From: Burkholderiales bacterium
Lineage (GTDB): Bacteria; Pseudomonadota; Gammaproteobacteria; Burkholderiales; Casimicrobiaceae
Reading direction: 5' to 3'
DNA: 39,726 nucleotides
Assembly: GCA_020851235.1 (NCBI GenBank)
Contig: JADZDD010000012.1
Coordinates: 1 to 39,726, forward strand
The notes beneath the pieces were generated by a model that saw nothing but the letters and a program-made list of their open reading frames with translations, searched no databases and was not told the origin of the DNA. The translations under genes were made by a program, and so were the position numbers. Below are positions 9,322-17,948 of this stretch, piece by piece (position 1 is the stretch's first letter; each line of letters begins with the position of its first letter).

Positions 9322-10341
9322 ATGAAGCGGATCTGCATCGTCGGCGCCGGTGCCATCGGCGGCTTTCTCGGCACGCGCCTTGCCATTACCGGCCAGGCCG
9401 AGGTGAGTGCGGTGGCGCGCGGCGCGACGCTTGCCGCCCTCGAGCGCGACGGCTGGCGCGCGGAGACCGCGACCGGAGCGCTGCAGGCACCCGCGCGCAC
9501 GGTAGCCGACCCGGCCGTCCTCGGTCATCAGGACCTCGTGATCATCGCCGTCAAGGGACCCGCGCTGCCGGCGCTCGCCCCGCGCCTCGCACCGCTCATC
9601 GGCGCGGACACCATCGTCCTGCCCGCGATGAACGGTGTGCCGTGGTGGTTTTGCGACGACGTCGCGGGATTTCCTCCGGGTCCGCTCGCCAGCGTCGACC
9701 CGGGTGGCGCGATCGCGCGCGCGATCCCGGTCCGCCACGTCGTCGGCTGCGTCGTGCACGTGAGTTGCGCGACGTCGGCCCCCGGCGTCGTTCGCCACGT
9801 GATGGGCAACGGCCTCATCGTCGGCGAGGCGCGCGGGGGTCACAGCGCGCGTGCGCGAAACCTGTGCGACCTCCTCGCGCACGCCGGCTTCGACGTCACG
9901 CCCTCCTCCGACGTGCGCCGCGACATCTGGTACAAGCTGTGGGGCAACATGACGACCAATCCGGTAAGCGCGCTGACCGGCGCGACGAGCGATCGCATCC
10001 TCGACGATCCGCTGGTCCGCGAATTGTGCAGCGCCGCCATGCGCGAAGCAGCCGCGATCGGCGCCCGGCTCGGCTGCCCGATCAGCGAAACCCCCGAGGA
10101 TCGGCAAGCGATCACGGCGCGGCTGGGCGCCTTCAAGACTTCGATGCTGCAAGACGTCGAGGCCGGACGCGTGCTCGAACTCGATGCCATCGTCGGTGCC
10201 GTCCATGAAATCGGCCGGCGCCTTGCCATGCCCACTCCGTTCACCGACGCCTTGTTCGGGCTCGCACGCCTGTTCGCGCGCGGACGTGGACTGTATCCCG
10301 ATGCGACGCACGCGCCGCCGCCCTCACCGGCCACACGCTGA
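9322..10341 (+). CDS. Ketopantoate-reductase-family oxidoreductase (PanE-like, copy 2)
   Basis: A 339-aa paralogue of the protein at 2214-3248. The NADP-binding motif GAGAIGG lies at residues 8-14, the catalytic Lys at K205 (DIWYKLWGNM) and the substrate Glu at E286 (LELDAIVG). Both copies share NGxPxW (MNGVPWWF here, QNGIPYWY there) and the SVDPxG segment, which suggests one subfamily with a common type of substrate. The ATG at 9322 is preceded by GGGGAG with 7-8 nt spacing; an in-frame GTG at 9280 has no such site. It lies 88 bp after parC and converges on tam. Whether either copy makes pantoate cannot be told from sequence. Confidence 0.84.
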   Translation: MKRICIVGAGAIGGFLGTRLAITGQAEVSAVARGATLAALERDGWRAETATGALQAPARTVADPAVLGHQDLVIIAVKGPALPALAPRLAPLIGADTIVLPAMNGVPWWFCDDVAGFPPGPLASVDPGGAIARAIPVRHVVGCVVHVSCATSAPGVVRHVMGNGLIVGEARGGHSARARNLCDLLAHAGFDVTPSSDVRRDIWYKLWGNMTTNPVSALTGATSDRILDDPLVRELCSAAMREAAAIGARLGCPISETPEDRQAITARLGAFKTSMLQDVEAGRVLELDAIVGAVHEIGRRLAMPTPFTDALFGLARLFARGRGLYPDATHAPPPSPATR

Positions 10342-10349
10342 CGGCGCAC

Positions 10350-11111
10350 CTACCGCGTGGCGACGATGAACAGGCGAGGAAACGGCAGCAACACGGTGCC
10401 GTCCGGCAACGCCGGATAGCCGCCTTCGATCGCCTGCCGGTAACGCGCGAGGAAGATCGCCTCGTCATCCGCGTCGAGCGCAGCGAGGTAGGGACGCAGG
10501 CCCGACCCCTTGAACCATTCGACCACGGCGTCGTGATCGGGCAGCAGGTGGTAGTACGTGGTGCGCCAGATCTCGAGCGTGCGCGCGAGCGGCGCGAGCA
10601 ACGGGTGGTAGAACGCCGGAGGATGCCGCGTGGGTACGGGCACGTGGGCGAGCTTGTCCGCCCACGGCTTCTCGCGAGCGAGCGCGCGCATGAGCACGTG
10701 CGCCGGCTCATCGGCGTTGTCCGGGGTCTGGATCGCGAGCGCGCCGCCGGCCGCGACGTGATCGAGCAGTCGCGGGTAGAGCCGCGCGTGATCCGGCAGC
10801 CAGTGCAGCGAGGCGTTGGCGAACACGACATCGAAGCTGGCCGCGGGCTGCCAGGTCGCGATGTCCGCGCGGATGAACTCGACCCACGGCAGGCGCTGGC
10901 GAGCGCGGGCGAGCATGTCGTCGTCGCGATCGACGCCGGTGATGACGGCAGCGGGGTAACGCGCGGCGAGCACCGCGGTCGAATTGCCCGGTCCGCAACC
11001 CAGGTCGACCACGCGCCGCACGTGCGTCGAGGCAATCGCGCTCACAAGATCGCGCGCCGGCCGCGTGCGCTGCGCCTCGAAGGCCGTGTACTGTTGTGCT
11101 GACCACTTCAT
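10350..11111 (-). CDS. tam: Trans-aconitate 2-methyltransferase
   Basis: A SAM-dependent cytoplasmic methyltransferase that esterifies trans-aconitate, a spontaneous inhibitor of the citric acid cycle. The 253 aa follow E. coli Tam along the full length. The SAM-binding motif is VVDLGCGPGNST (about residues 34-45), followed by FANASLHWLPDH, and the family-typical IWRTTYYHLLPDHDAVVEW, GLRPYL and LLPFPRLFIVATR at the C-terminus. It is transcribed alone, convergent with the second PanE-like gene (8 bp apart) and divergent from the ABC importer. Confidence 0.94.
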   Translation of the reverse strand: MKWSAQQYTAFEAQRTRPARDLVSAIASTHVRRVVDLGCGPGNSTAVLAARYPAAVITGVDRDDDMLARARQRLPWVEFIRADIATWQPAASFDVVFANASLHWLPDHARLYPRLLDHVAAGGALAIQTPDNADEPAHVLMRALAREKPWADKLAHVPVPTRHPPAFYHPLLAPLARTLEIWRTTYYHLLPDHDAVVEWFKGSGLRPYLAALDADDEAIFLARYRQAIEGGYPALPDGTVLLPFPRLFIVATR

Positions 11112-11230
11112 CGTCGCTCCAGGCGCCCGACGCGCTCGCCTCGCGGCGCCGCAACCGCGCCGATGGGCAGCGCGTTGTCACGGCTCGCGTGCGCTATCCT
11201 CGCACGCTTCCGTCTTGCCGAAGCCATCCC

Positions 11231-12214
11231 ATGCCAACCGCTCGCTCGCGCCTTGCCGCCCTTCTCGTCGCCGTACCCTTGGCGGCCTTCGCCGCGGGTG
11301 CCGCCGCCGTCGACCGCCTCGTCTTCGCGACCGACTGGCTCGCGCAGGCGGAGCACGGCGGCTTCTACCAGGCACTCGCGGAAGGCTTGTACGCGAAGCA
11401 CGGCCTCGACGTGACGATCCGCATGGGTGGGCCACAGGTCAACGGCATGCAGCTTCTGGCCGCCGGGCAGCTCGACATCGCGATGGCCGACGGCCTGCAG
11501 GTGCTCGCCGCGGTGGCCAACGGCGTTCCCGTCACGGCGATCGGCGCCACGTTCCAGAAGAATCCGACGGTGATCATCGCCCATCCAGGCGTGCCAGGTC
11601 TCGCCGCGCTCAAGGGCAAGCCGATCGCCATCGGCGCCGCGGCCAACAACACCTATTGGCCGTGGCTCAAGCAGACCCTGGGCTTCACCGATGCGCAAAA
11701 GCGCCCGTACGGCTTTTCCGTCCAGCCTTTCCTCGCCGATCCCCAGTTGTCGCAACAGGGCTTCGCCACGTCCGAGCCGTACTCGATCGAGAAGGCGGGA
11801 ATCAAGCCCGTCGTGTTCCTGCTTGCCGACCAGGGCTATCCACCGTACTCCGAGGTCCTCGCCGTGACCGATGCCACGCTGGCGAAGAAGCGCGACGCCC
11901 TGCGCCGCTTCCTCATCGCCTCGGCCGAAGGCTGGAAGAGCTACCTCGCCCATCCCGCGCCGGGCAATGCGCTCATCCGGAAGGACAATCCCGAGATGAG
12001 CGAAGAACTCCTCGCCTACGGCGTGCGCAAGCTGCGCGAGTACGGCATCGTGGAAGGAGGCGATGCGGCCACGCTCGGCATCATGACGATGCGCGACGAT
12101 CGCTGGAACGCGACGCTGCGCTTTCTCGAAAGCGCCGGCCTTGCCAAGCCCGACGTCGACTATCGTCGCGCGTGGACGGTCGATCTCGTGAAGGACGTCC
12201 ACGTCCTGCCTTGA
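11231..12214 (+). CDS. ABC importer substrate-binding protein, NMT1/THI5-like
   Basis: A periplasmic binding protein of the NMT1/THI5 or SsuA-like group, which binds thiamine pyrimidines, sulfonates, nitrate or related compounds. From the ATG at 11231 it has 327 aa. Residues 1 to about 23 are a signal peptide (Arg pair, hydrophobic core, AAGAAA cleavage region). The mature protein opens with VDRLVFATDWLAQAEHGG, then FYQALAEGLYAKHGLDVTI, typical of the family, and PSAAQ-like residues (VNGMQLLAAGQLDIAMADG). It leads a three-gene operon with an ATPase and permease. No thiamine-box riboswitch (CTGAGA-type core) is visible in the 119-bp upstream gap, so I do not assign thiamine precursors. Substrate unknown. 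Confidence 0.85.
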   Translation: MPTARSRLAALLVAVPLAAFAAGAAAVDRLVFATDWLAQAEHGGFYQALAEGLYAKHGLDVTIRMGGPQVNGMQLLAAGQLDIAMADGLQVLAAVANGVPVTAIGATFQKNPTVIIAHPGVPGLAALKGKPIAIGAAANNTYWPWLKQTLGFTDAQKRPYGFSVQPFLADPQLSQQGFATSEPYSIEKAGIKPVVFLLADQGYPPYSEVLAVTDATLAKKRDALRRFLIASAEGWKSYLAHPAPGNALIRKDNPEMSEELLAYGVRKLREYGIVEGGDAATLGIMTMRDDRWNATLRFLESAGLAKPDVDYRRAWTVDLVKDVHVLP

Positions 12215-13012
12215 GTGCCGGACACGCCGATGGACGCGTCCGCGGCAGCGGTCACGCTTGCCGGTGCCGGCAAGACCTACGACGACGGCACGCTCGCGCT
12301 GCGTGGCGTCGACCTCGCCGTCACGGCGGGTGAGTTCGTCGTCCTGCTCGGCCCTTCGGGGTGCGGCAAGACGACGCTCCTGCGTCTGGTCGCGGGGCTC
12401 GTCGCACCCTCGCAGGGGACGATCGCCTGGTGGGGCGCGCCGCACCCCCCGCGCGACGCCGCGCGCCGTCTCGCGATGGTGTTCCAGGCGCCGACGCTCA
12501 TGCCGTGGGCGCGGGTGCGAGCCAACGTGCGCCTGCCACTCGACCTCGCGCACGTGCCACGAGCCGAGGCCGACGCCCGCGCCGATGCGGCGCTCGCCGG
12601 AGTCGGGCTCGCCGACGCCGCACACAAGCGTCCGCACGAACTGTCGGGGGGCATGCAGATGCGTGTCGCGATCGCGCGGGCACTCGCGGTACGCCCGGCG
12701 CTGCTCCTGCTCGACGAGCCCTTCGGCGCGCTCGACGAATTCACCCGGCATCGTCTCGACGACGAGCTCCTGACCCTTTGGCGCACGCACGCGCTGACGG
12801 TGCTGTTCGTGACGCACGGGATCCAGGAGGCGGTCTATCTCGCGACACGCGTCGTCGTGCTGGCCGCGCGTCCCGGCCGGATCATCGCCGACGTGCCGAT
12901 CGACTTCGCCGCGCCAAGGGAGCCTGCGTTGCGCGGAACGCCCGCCTTTGCCGCGTACTGCGCCCGTCTCTCCGCGCTCGTCGCGAATGCCTCAGCGGAG
13001 ACGAGCGCATGA
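12215..13012 (+). CDS. ABC importer ATP-binding protein, NitT/TauT type
   Basis: The cytoplasmic ATPase of the importer. Walker A is GPSGCGKTT, the Q-loop lies in MVFQAPTLMPW, the signature is LSGGMQMR, Walker B is LLLLDEPFGALDE, and the switch His is in FVTHGIQEA. The DEPFGALDE and THGIQEA forms are typical of the nitrate/sulfonate/taurine class. The GTG at 12215 directly abuts the stop codon of the binding-protein gene; an ATG at 12230 (MDASAAAVTL) is equally plausible. The end overlaps the permease start by 4 bp (ATGA), so translation is probably coupled. Confidence 0.92.
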   Translation: MPDTPMDASAAAVTLAGAGKTYDDGTLALRGVDLAVTAGEFVVLLGPSGCGKTTLLRLVAGLVAPSQGTIAWWGAPHPPRDAARRLAMVFQAPTLMPWARVRANVRLPLDLAHVPRAEADARADAALAGVGLADAAHKRPHELSGGMQMRVAIARALAVRPALLLLDEPFGALDEFTRHRLDDELLTLWRTHALTVLFVTHGIQEAVYLATRVVVLAARPGRIIADVPIDFAAPREPALRGTPAFAAYCARLSALVANASAETSA

Positions 13013-13857
13013 GCCGACGTGCGCACGACGCGCCCGCCGCGCCGGACCCCCCGCCGCATCGGTCACGACCGCACGTCGTGCGTGAGCGCGTGCTCGCGGT
13101 GCTCGCGCCGCTCGCCCTCGCCGTCGTCGTGCTGGGGTTGTGGCAGGCCGCGGTCGTCGTCGGCAACGTGCCGCCGTACCTCGTACCGGCGCCGACGCGC
13201 ATCGCCGCGACGCTGTGGGCCGACCGGGTGCTGCTCATCGACGCGCTCGGCGTGACGGCCGGGGTCGCCCTCATGGCCTTGGCACTGGCCGTGGGCGCCG
13301 GCGTCGTCGTCGCCTTCGCCTTCGCGCAGAGCCGCATCGTCGAGGCGAGCCTGCTGCCGTACGCGATCCTGCTCCAGGTCACGCCGATCGTGGCCATCGC
13401 GCCGCTCATCATCATCTGGGTCCACGACACGCGCACCGCGCTCGTGCTGTGCGCGACGGTGGTGGCGATCTTTCCCATCATCGCCAATACCTCGCTTGGC
13501 CTGCGCAGCGTCGACCCCGGGCTCGCCGACCTGTTCCGCATGAGCGGGGCATCGCGCTGGCAATTCCTCGTGCGGCTGCGCATTCCAGGCGCGCTGCCGT
13601 ACTTCTTCGGCGGCTTGCGCATCGCGAGCGGTCTCGCGCTCATCGGTGCGGTCGTCGCCGAATTCGTCGCCGGCACCGGCGGCCAGGGCGCGGGGCTCGC
13701 CTACCAGATCCTGATGGCGGGCATCGAGCTCAACATCCCCCGCCTTTTTGCCGCGCTCGTCGTCATCACGCTCGCCGGCGTCGTCCTCTACCTCGCCGTC
13801 GGCGCGGTGGCGCGCCTTGCGCTCGGCTCCTGGCACGAGAGCGAGCGCGAGCGCTGA
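13009..13857 (+). CDS. ABC importer permease, NitT/TauT type
   Basis: The inner-membrane permease of the importer, 282 aa with about six membrane helices, the first at residues of about 28-48. The BPD_transp_1 EAA-type loop can be read at DLFRMSGASRWQFLVRLRIPGALPY as the coupling helix that contacts the ATPase. The ATG at 13009 overlaps the ATPase stop in ATGA. The first 25 residues are Pro/His/Arg-rich and cytoplasmic. It closes the operon that begins at 11231 and converges on the MHS transporter 34 bp away. Confidence 0.92.
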   Translation: MSRRAHDAPAAPDPPPHRSRPHVVRERVLAVLAPLALAVVVLGLWQAAVVVGNVPPYLVPAPTRIAATLWADRVLLIDALGVTAGVALMALALAVGAGVVVAFAFAQSRIVEASLLPYAILLQVTPIVAIAPLIIIWVHDTRTALVLCATVVAIFPIIANTSLGLRSVDPGLADLFRMSGASRWQFLVRLRIPGALPYFFGGLRIASGLALIGAVVAEFVAGTGGQGAGLAYQILMAGIELNIPRLFAALVVITLAGVVLYLAVGAVARLALGSWHESERER

Positions 13858-13891
13858 CGCCTCGCAGCGGCGCTGACCCCCGGCGATGCCG

Positions 13892-15535
13892 CTACCGATA
13901 CGCGGACTCGTCGGCGTAGATGTCCATCTCCTTGCGATCCTTCAGGAACGCGATGCCCACGGCGAAGGTCAGCAACGCGACGATGATCGGATACCACAGG
14001 CCGTAGTAGATGTCGCCGCTCGCCACCGCCAGCGCAGTCGCGAAGAGCGGGAGCATGCCGCCGAACCAGCCGTTGCCGATGTGGTAAGGCAGCGACATCG
14101 ACGTGTAGCGGATCTTCGCTGGAAACATCTCGACCAGGAAGGCGGCGAGCGGGCCGTAAACCATCGTCACGTACAGCATCATCACCCAGAGGATGAGAAG
14201 CGCCATCGGCCACTGGATCGCGCCCGGATCGGCCGAGGCGGGGAGCCCCTTCGCAGCGAGCACCGCGTTCCACTCGGCCTCGTCGAAGCCGCGCAATGCG
14301 GTGTCGCCGATCGTGGCAAGCACGGTCGCCGCGGCGTCCGCGGGCAACGGCTGCGACACGAAGGACAGGCCCGACCGGGTGAGAAAGTCCTGCGCCTTGT
14401 CGCATTCGGAGAAGCGCGACCACGGCCCGACGAAGAGGTGGAACGTGCAATCCGTCGCCTGCACGGTGATCGGGTTCGCCTGCTGGAACCGCTCGAGCGC
14501 CGGATTGACGTAGTGCGTGAGCCCCGCGAAGAGCGGAAAGTACGTGAGCGCCGCGAGGAGACAGCCGGCAAGGATGATCTTCAGGCGCCCGACCCGATCC
14601 GAGAGCCACCCGAAGAAGACGAAGAATGGGGTGCCGAGAAGGAGTGCGATCGCCACCAGCGCGTACGCGGTCAGCGCATCGACGCGCAACGTGAGCGAGA
14701 GGAAGGTGAGCGCGTAGAACTGGCCCGTGTACCACACCACGCCCTGCCCCGCGGTCGCCCCGAGGAGCGCGAGCAACACGTAGCGGTTGTTGGGATAGCG
14801 CAGGAAGCTCTCGACGAGCGGCGCGCGGCTGCGCTTGCCTTCGGCCTTCAACCGCTCGAACACCGGAGACTCCTTGAGCGTCGAGCGAAGGTGAACCCCG
14901 TAGACGACGAGGATGAGCGAGACGAGGAACGGAAGGCGCCAGCCCCATTGCGCAAACTGCTCCGGCGTCAGCACGCCGCTGAAGCGACAGATCCCGATGA
15001 CGATGAGCGACAGGAAGAAGCCGAGCGTTCCCGTCGTCTGCAGCCACGACGTGTTGAGCCCCCGCTTGCCGAGCGGGGCGTATTCGGTGACGTAGGTGGC
15101 CGCCCCCCCGTATTCACCCCCGAGCGCGAGCCCCTGCACGAGCCGCAGCACGACGAGGAGGATCGGCGCGAGCCAGCCGATCGTCGCGAAGGTCGGCAGC
15201 AATCCCATCGCGAAAGTCGCAAGCCCCATCACGGCGATGGTGATGAGGAACGTGTGCCGGCGGCCCAGGAGGTCGCCGATGCGGCCGAAGACCAGCGCGC
15301 CGAAGGGGCGAAAGAGGAAGCCCGCGGCGTAGGTGGCAAACGCGGTCAGCAGCGCTGCGGTCTCGTTGCCGGGAGGGAAGAAGAGCGTGGCGAAGAATGG
15401 CGCCAGCGCCGCGTACAGATAGAAGTCGTACCACTCGAGAACCGTCCCCAGCGACGACGCAAAGATGACCCGGCGCTCCTCGCCGGACAAGCCGCGTCGT
15501 TCCCGGGCGCCCTCGCCGCCTGGCGCCGTCGCCAT
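13892..15535 (-). CDS. MHS-family MFS transporter with large periplasmic insert
   Basis: A 12-helix secondary transporter of the metabolite:H+ symporter family (relatives carry citrate, alpha-ketoglutarate, proline/betaine). It has 547 aa from the ATG at 15535, which follows GGGGAGG. The family opening SLGTVLEWYDFYLYA lies near residues 29-43, then GRIGDLLGRRHTF and RLVQGLALGGEYGG. Between helices 8 and 9 (about residues 345-440) there is a long non-hydrophobic insert with two Cys (ATDCTFHLF, SECDKAQ), making it longer than the usual 430-450 aa. It lies 84 bp after a kinase/FixJ-type regulator pair on the same strand, which suggests the two-component system controls this uptake gene. Substrate not predictable. 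Confidence 0.9.
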   Translation of the reverse strand: MATAPGGEGARERRGLSGEERRVIFASSLGTVLEWYDFYLYAALAPFFATLFFPPGNETAALLTAFATYAAGFLFRPFGALVFGRIGDLLGRRHTFLITIAVMGLATFAMGLLPTFATIGWLAPILLVVLRLVQGLALGGEYGGAATYVTEYAPLGKRGLNTSWLQTTGTLGFFLSLIVIGICRFSGVLTPEQFAQWGWRLPFLVSLILVVYGVHLRSTLKESPVFERLKAEGKRSRAPLVESFLRYPNNRYVLLALLGATAGQGVVWYTGQFYALTFLSLTLRVDALTAYALVAIALLLGTPFFVFFGWLSDRVGRLKIILAGCLLAALTYFPLFAGLTHYVNPALERFQQANPITVQATDCTFHLFVGPWSRFSECDKAQDFLTRSGLSFVSQPLPADAAATVLATIGDTALRGFDEAEWNAVLAAKGLPASADPGAIQWPMALLILWVMMLYVTMVYGPLAAFLVEMFPAKIRYTSMSLPYHIGNGWFGGMLPLFATALAVASGDIYYGLWYPIIVALLTFAVGIAFLKDRKEMDIYADESAYR

Positions 15536-15619
15536 CGCACCTCCCCGTCGCTGCAACGTTGGCAGGCAACGCCGTCGCATCCGCGCGTCGCGCGGCACGC
15601 GGCGTCCGATACCCGGTGG

Positions 15620-16261
15620 TCAGGCGCGCAGTGCCGCCGATGCCACCGGACGTGGTGCTAGCTGACCGCCCAAGCACAGGTTGAAGAGTTCCGCCATCGA
15701 CGCGACGCCGAGCTTCGAGTGGATGCGGCTGCGATGGAACTCGACGGTCTTGACGCTGATGAAAAGCGCTTCGGCGATCGCCCGCGTCTGCTTGCCGGCG
15801 AGAATGAGGTCGAGCACCTCTCGCTCGCGGCGGGACAGGGTTCCGACCGCGGGCGGCAGCGCCCGGGGTGGCGAATCCGGCGGTGAGTCGCCCGACAGCG
15901 CCGAGTCGACCGCGGCGAGCAGCAGCCCGTCGTCGACCGGCTTTTGCAGGAACTCCCACGCGCCCCGGCGCACCGCCCGCACCGCCATCGGGATGTCGCC
16001 GTGACCGGTGAGAAAGACGATCGGCAGCGGGGCATTGCGCTGCGCGAGGTAGTCCTGCAGTTCGAGCCCGCTCATCCCGGGCATGCGCACGTCGAGCACG
16101 AGACAGCCGGCGCGCGTCGCGCCGCCGCGCTCGATGAATTCCTCGGCCGACGCGAACGTCTCCACGCAGCGGCCTGCGGCACGCAACACCATCGCAAGAG
16201 AGTCGCGCACGGCTTCGTCGTCGTCGACGACGAGTACGGTGGGTTCGATGGATCGGGTCAT
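15620..16261 (-). CDS. FixJ/NarL-type response regulator
   Basis: A two-component response regulator of 213 aa. The receiver domain (about 1-125) shows acidic-pocket D13/D14, phospho-acceptor D57 in LVLDVRMPGMSG, the switch Thr/Ser region FLTGHGDIPMAV and conserved Lys in FLQKPVD. The LuxR/FixJ HTH lies at about 142-200 (LSRREREVLDLILAGKQTRA, then SVKTVEFHRSRIHSKL). The GHGDIPMAVRA form is typical of FixJ/TtrR-like regulators. The start overlaps the kinase stop by 4 bp (ATGA) and has AGGAG upstream. It is likely partner of the kinase and likely regulates the MHS transporter just downstream. Confidence 0.95.
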   Translation of the reverse strand: MTRSIEPTVLVVDDDEAVRDSLAMVLRAAGRCVETFASAEEFIERGGATRAGCLVLDVRMPGMSGLELQDYLAQRNAPLPIVFLTGHGDIPMAVRAVRRGAWEFLQKPVDDGLLLAAVDSALSGDSPPDSPPRALPPAVGTLSRREREVLDLILAGKQTRAIAEALFISVKTVEFHRSRIHSKLGVASMAELFNLCLGGQLAPRPVASAALRA

Positions 16262-17769
16262 GATGCTCCTGCCGGGAGTGAGAAGTGAAATGCGGTGCCG
16301 CCTTGCCGCCGCGCCTCGTGCCACAGCCGCCCGCCGTGCAGCTCCACCACCGACCGGCAGATGGCGAGGCCAAGCCCCAGCCCCTGCGCCTTGGTGGTGA
16401 AAAACGGCGTGAACATGCGCGCGGCGTGCTCGGCCGCGATGCCGATACCGCCGTCGGCGATCGTGACGCGAACGCCGTCGGCTCCGGCCCGCTCGGTCGC
16501 GACGTGGATCATGCGCTCGGTCGAGGGAACGCTTGCCATCGCTTCCATGGCGTTGTTGACGAGATTGAGCATGACCTGCTCGATCAGCAGTCGATCCGCA
16601 TCCACCGGCGGCAACGTGGCGCCCAAGTCGAGGGTCACCCGTACCGCGTTGCGGTCGAGGTCGTCGGCAAGCCAGCGCAGAACCTCGCGCAGCATGGCGT
16701 TGAGGTCGCACGGCGACAGCGTCGGCGTGCGCTTGCGCGTGAGCTCGCGGACGCGCTGCACGATCTCGCCCGCCCGTGCCGCCTGCACCCGGCACTTTTC
16801 CATCGCCGCCGCGAGCTCGCCCAGATCGGTGTCGCCCGCATCGAGCAGGCGCAGGCAGGCCGCGTTGTAACCCAGGATCGCGTTGAGCGGCTGGTTGAGC
16901 TCGTGCGCGAGCGTGGTTGCGGCCTCGGCCAGATTCACGAGACGCGCCGTGTGGTGCAGTGTCGCCTGGCTCTCCCGCTGCAACGCCTCGGCCCGCTTCT
17001 GTTCGGTGATGTCGGTCAGGATGGTGAGTCGCACCCGTCTTCCGTCGACCCAGTTGATGCTGCCTGCCTGCGCGAGGTAGGTCTTGCCGTCCACCGCGTC
17101 GCGCACTTCGGTTCCGGCAAATGGGGTGACCGCGGAGGGGTCCGGCACCTCGCGCGGAGACCCGGCATGGGGAAAGCGATCGGTCACGTCGCGAACCGAC
17201 GGCGCCGCGCCGCGCCCCAGCAGCCGCAGCAGCCATTCGTTGGCGAAGAGGACGCGGTCCTCGTCGGTGACGAACACCGCGGCGTGCAGGCCGTTGAGCA
17301 CCCGCACGAAGCGCTCGTCGGAACGCGCGAGTGCCTCGTGCAGCCGCGCGAGGAGCTCGACGAAGAGGAGCAGCGTCACCGCCAGCACGAGGCACTCCCA
17401 GAGGAAGTAGACCGCGTTGCTGTAGGCGTGCTGGGCCGCGAAGGAGAGCCCCCAGACCACGACACCGGCGATGCTCATGAACCAGCCCCAGCGCCGCCCA
17501 CCCGACGCCGTGGCGAGCGCGACGGGCAGCAGATACAGGATGCCGAGCCGCGCCTCGTACACCGTCACGTAGTCGAACACCGCGATCGCCAGCACGAGCA
17601 ACGTGGCCACGGTGATCGCAAGCGCCGGGCGCGCGACGAGTGCGCTCAGGGCGTGCGAAGGGCCGAGCTGATTGAGCGGGCGCTTCGACGCCGGACCCGC
17701 CGCGCCGGCGGCAGGCGCGTCACGGCCTGCGGCGAGTCGGGGAAGCCTTGCTTCGGTTGAGCCTTGCAT
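16258..17769 (-). CDS. Membrane PAS sensor histidine kinase (FixL/TtrS-like)
   Basis: A 503-aa inner-membrane sensor kinase. About four hydrophobic segments lie between residues 42 and 142, followed by a PAS domain (about 150-255, RFVRVLNGLHAAVFVTDED to TDITEQKRAE). The HisKA-type H-box is AHELNQPLNAILGY with H289. The ATPase domain has the N-box NLVNNAMEAM, G1 IADGGIGI (DxGxG as DGGIG), F-box MFTPFFTTK and G2 GLGLGLAICRS. The small distance between membrane segments implies sensing in the membrane or through PAS rather than a periplasmic domain. The ATG at 17769 is preferred; in-frame codons further upstream run into the divergent intergenic region. Translationally coupled to the response regulator. 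Confidence 0.93.
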   Translation of the reverse strand: MQGSTEARLPRLAAGRDAPAAGAAGPASKRPLNQLGPSHALSALVARPALAITVATLLVLAIAVFDYVTVYEARLGILYLLPVALATASGGRRWGWFMSIAGVVVWGLSFAAQHAYSNAVYFLWECLVLAVTLLLFVELLARLHEALARSDERFVRVLNGLHAAVFVTDEDRVLFANEWLLRLLGRGAAPSVRDVTDRFPHAGSPREVPDPSAVTPFAGTEVRDAVDGKTYLAQAGSINWVDGRRVRLTILTDITEQKRAEALQRESQATLHHTARLVNLAEAATTLAHELNQPLNAILGYNAACLRLLDAGDTDLGELAAAMEKCRVQAARAGEIVQRVRELTRKRTPTLSPCDLNAMLREVLRWLADDLDRNAVRVTLDLGATLPPVDADRLLIEQVMLNLVNNAMEAMASVPSTERMIHVATERAGADGVRVTIADGGIGIAAEHAARMFTPFFTTKAQGLGLGLAICRSVVELHGGRLWHEARRQGGTAFHFSLPAGAS

Positions 17770-17936
17770 GCGATCCGGGAAGTGGTCGACGATGTGCTCG
17801 GGGACGCGCGAGGATGCCGCGGCCCGGCGTCTAGAATACCCGCGTTGGCTGTCGGATCCCTTACAAGACCTCGGGTACCCCCGCGCGGAGGCTATTGTCC
17901 ACCCATGTCCCGCAGACCGTGCCCTTGCATGCGATC
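17762..17936. repeat. 14-bp direct repeat pair in the kinase / zeta-like divergent region
   Basis: CCTTGCATGCGATC occurs at 17762-17775 and again at 17923-17936, 161 bp apart in the same orientation, each followed by a G-rich GGGA/GGGG. The first copy covers the kinase start codon (CAT at 17767-17769) and the second lies just before the GTG start of the zeta-like gene at 17949. Each holds the palindrome GCATGC. It may be a shared regulator site or a relic of duplication; no function is shown. Confidence 0.45.
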
Positions 17937-17948
17937 GGGGAGCTTGCC

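Noticed and set aside
11112-11230. Possible promoter TTGTCA/TATCCT (11175-11200) and a possible thiamine riboswitch ahead of the ABC importer.
   Set aside because: The spacer between the boxes is 14 nt, too short, and no TPP-box core or paired stems could be found.
13858-13891. AGCGGC/GCCGCT inverted repeat between the convergent permease and MHS genes as terminator.
   Set aside because: The loop is about 16 nt and there is no T-run on either strand.
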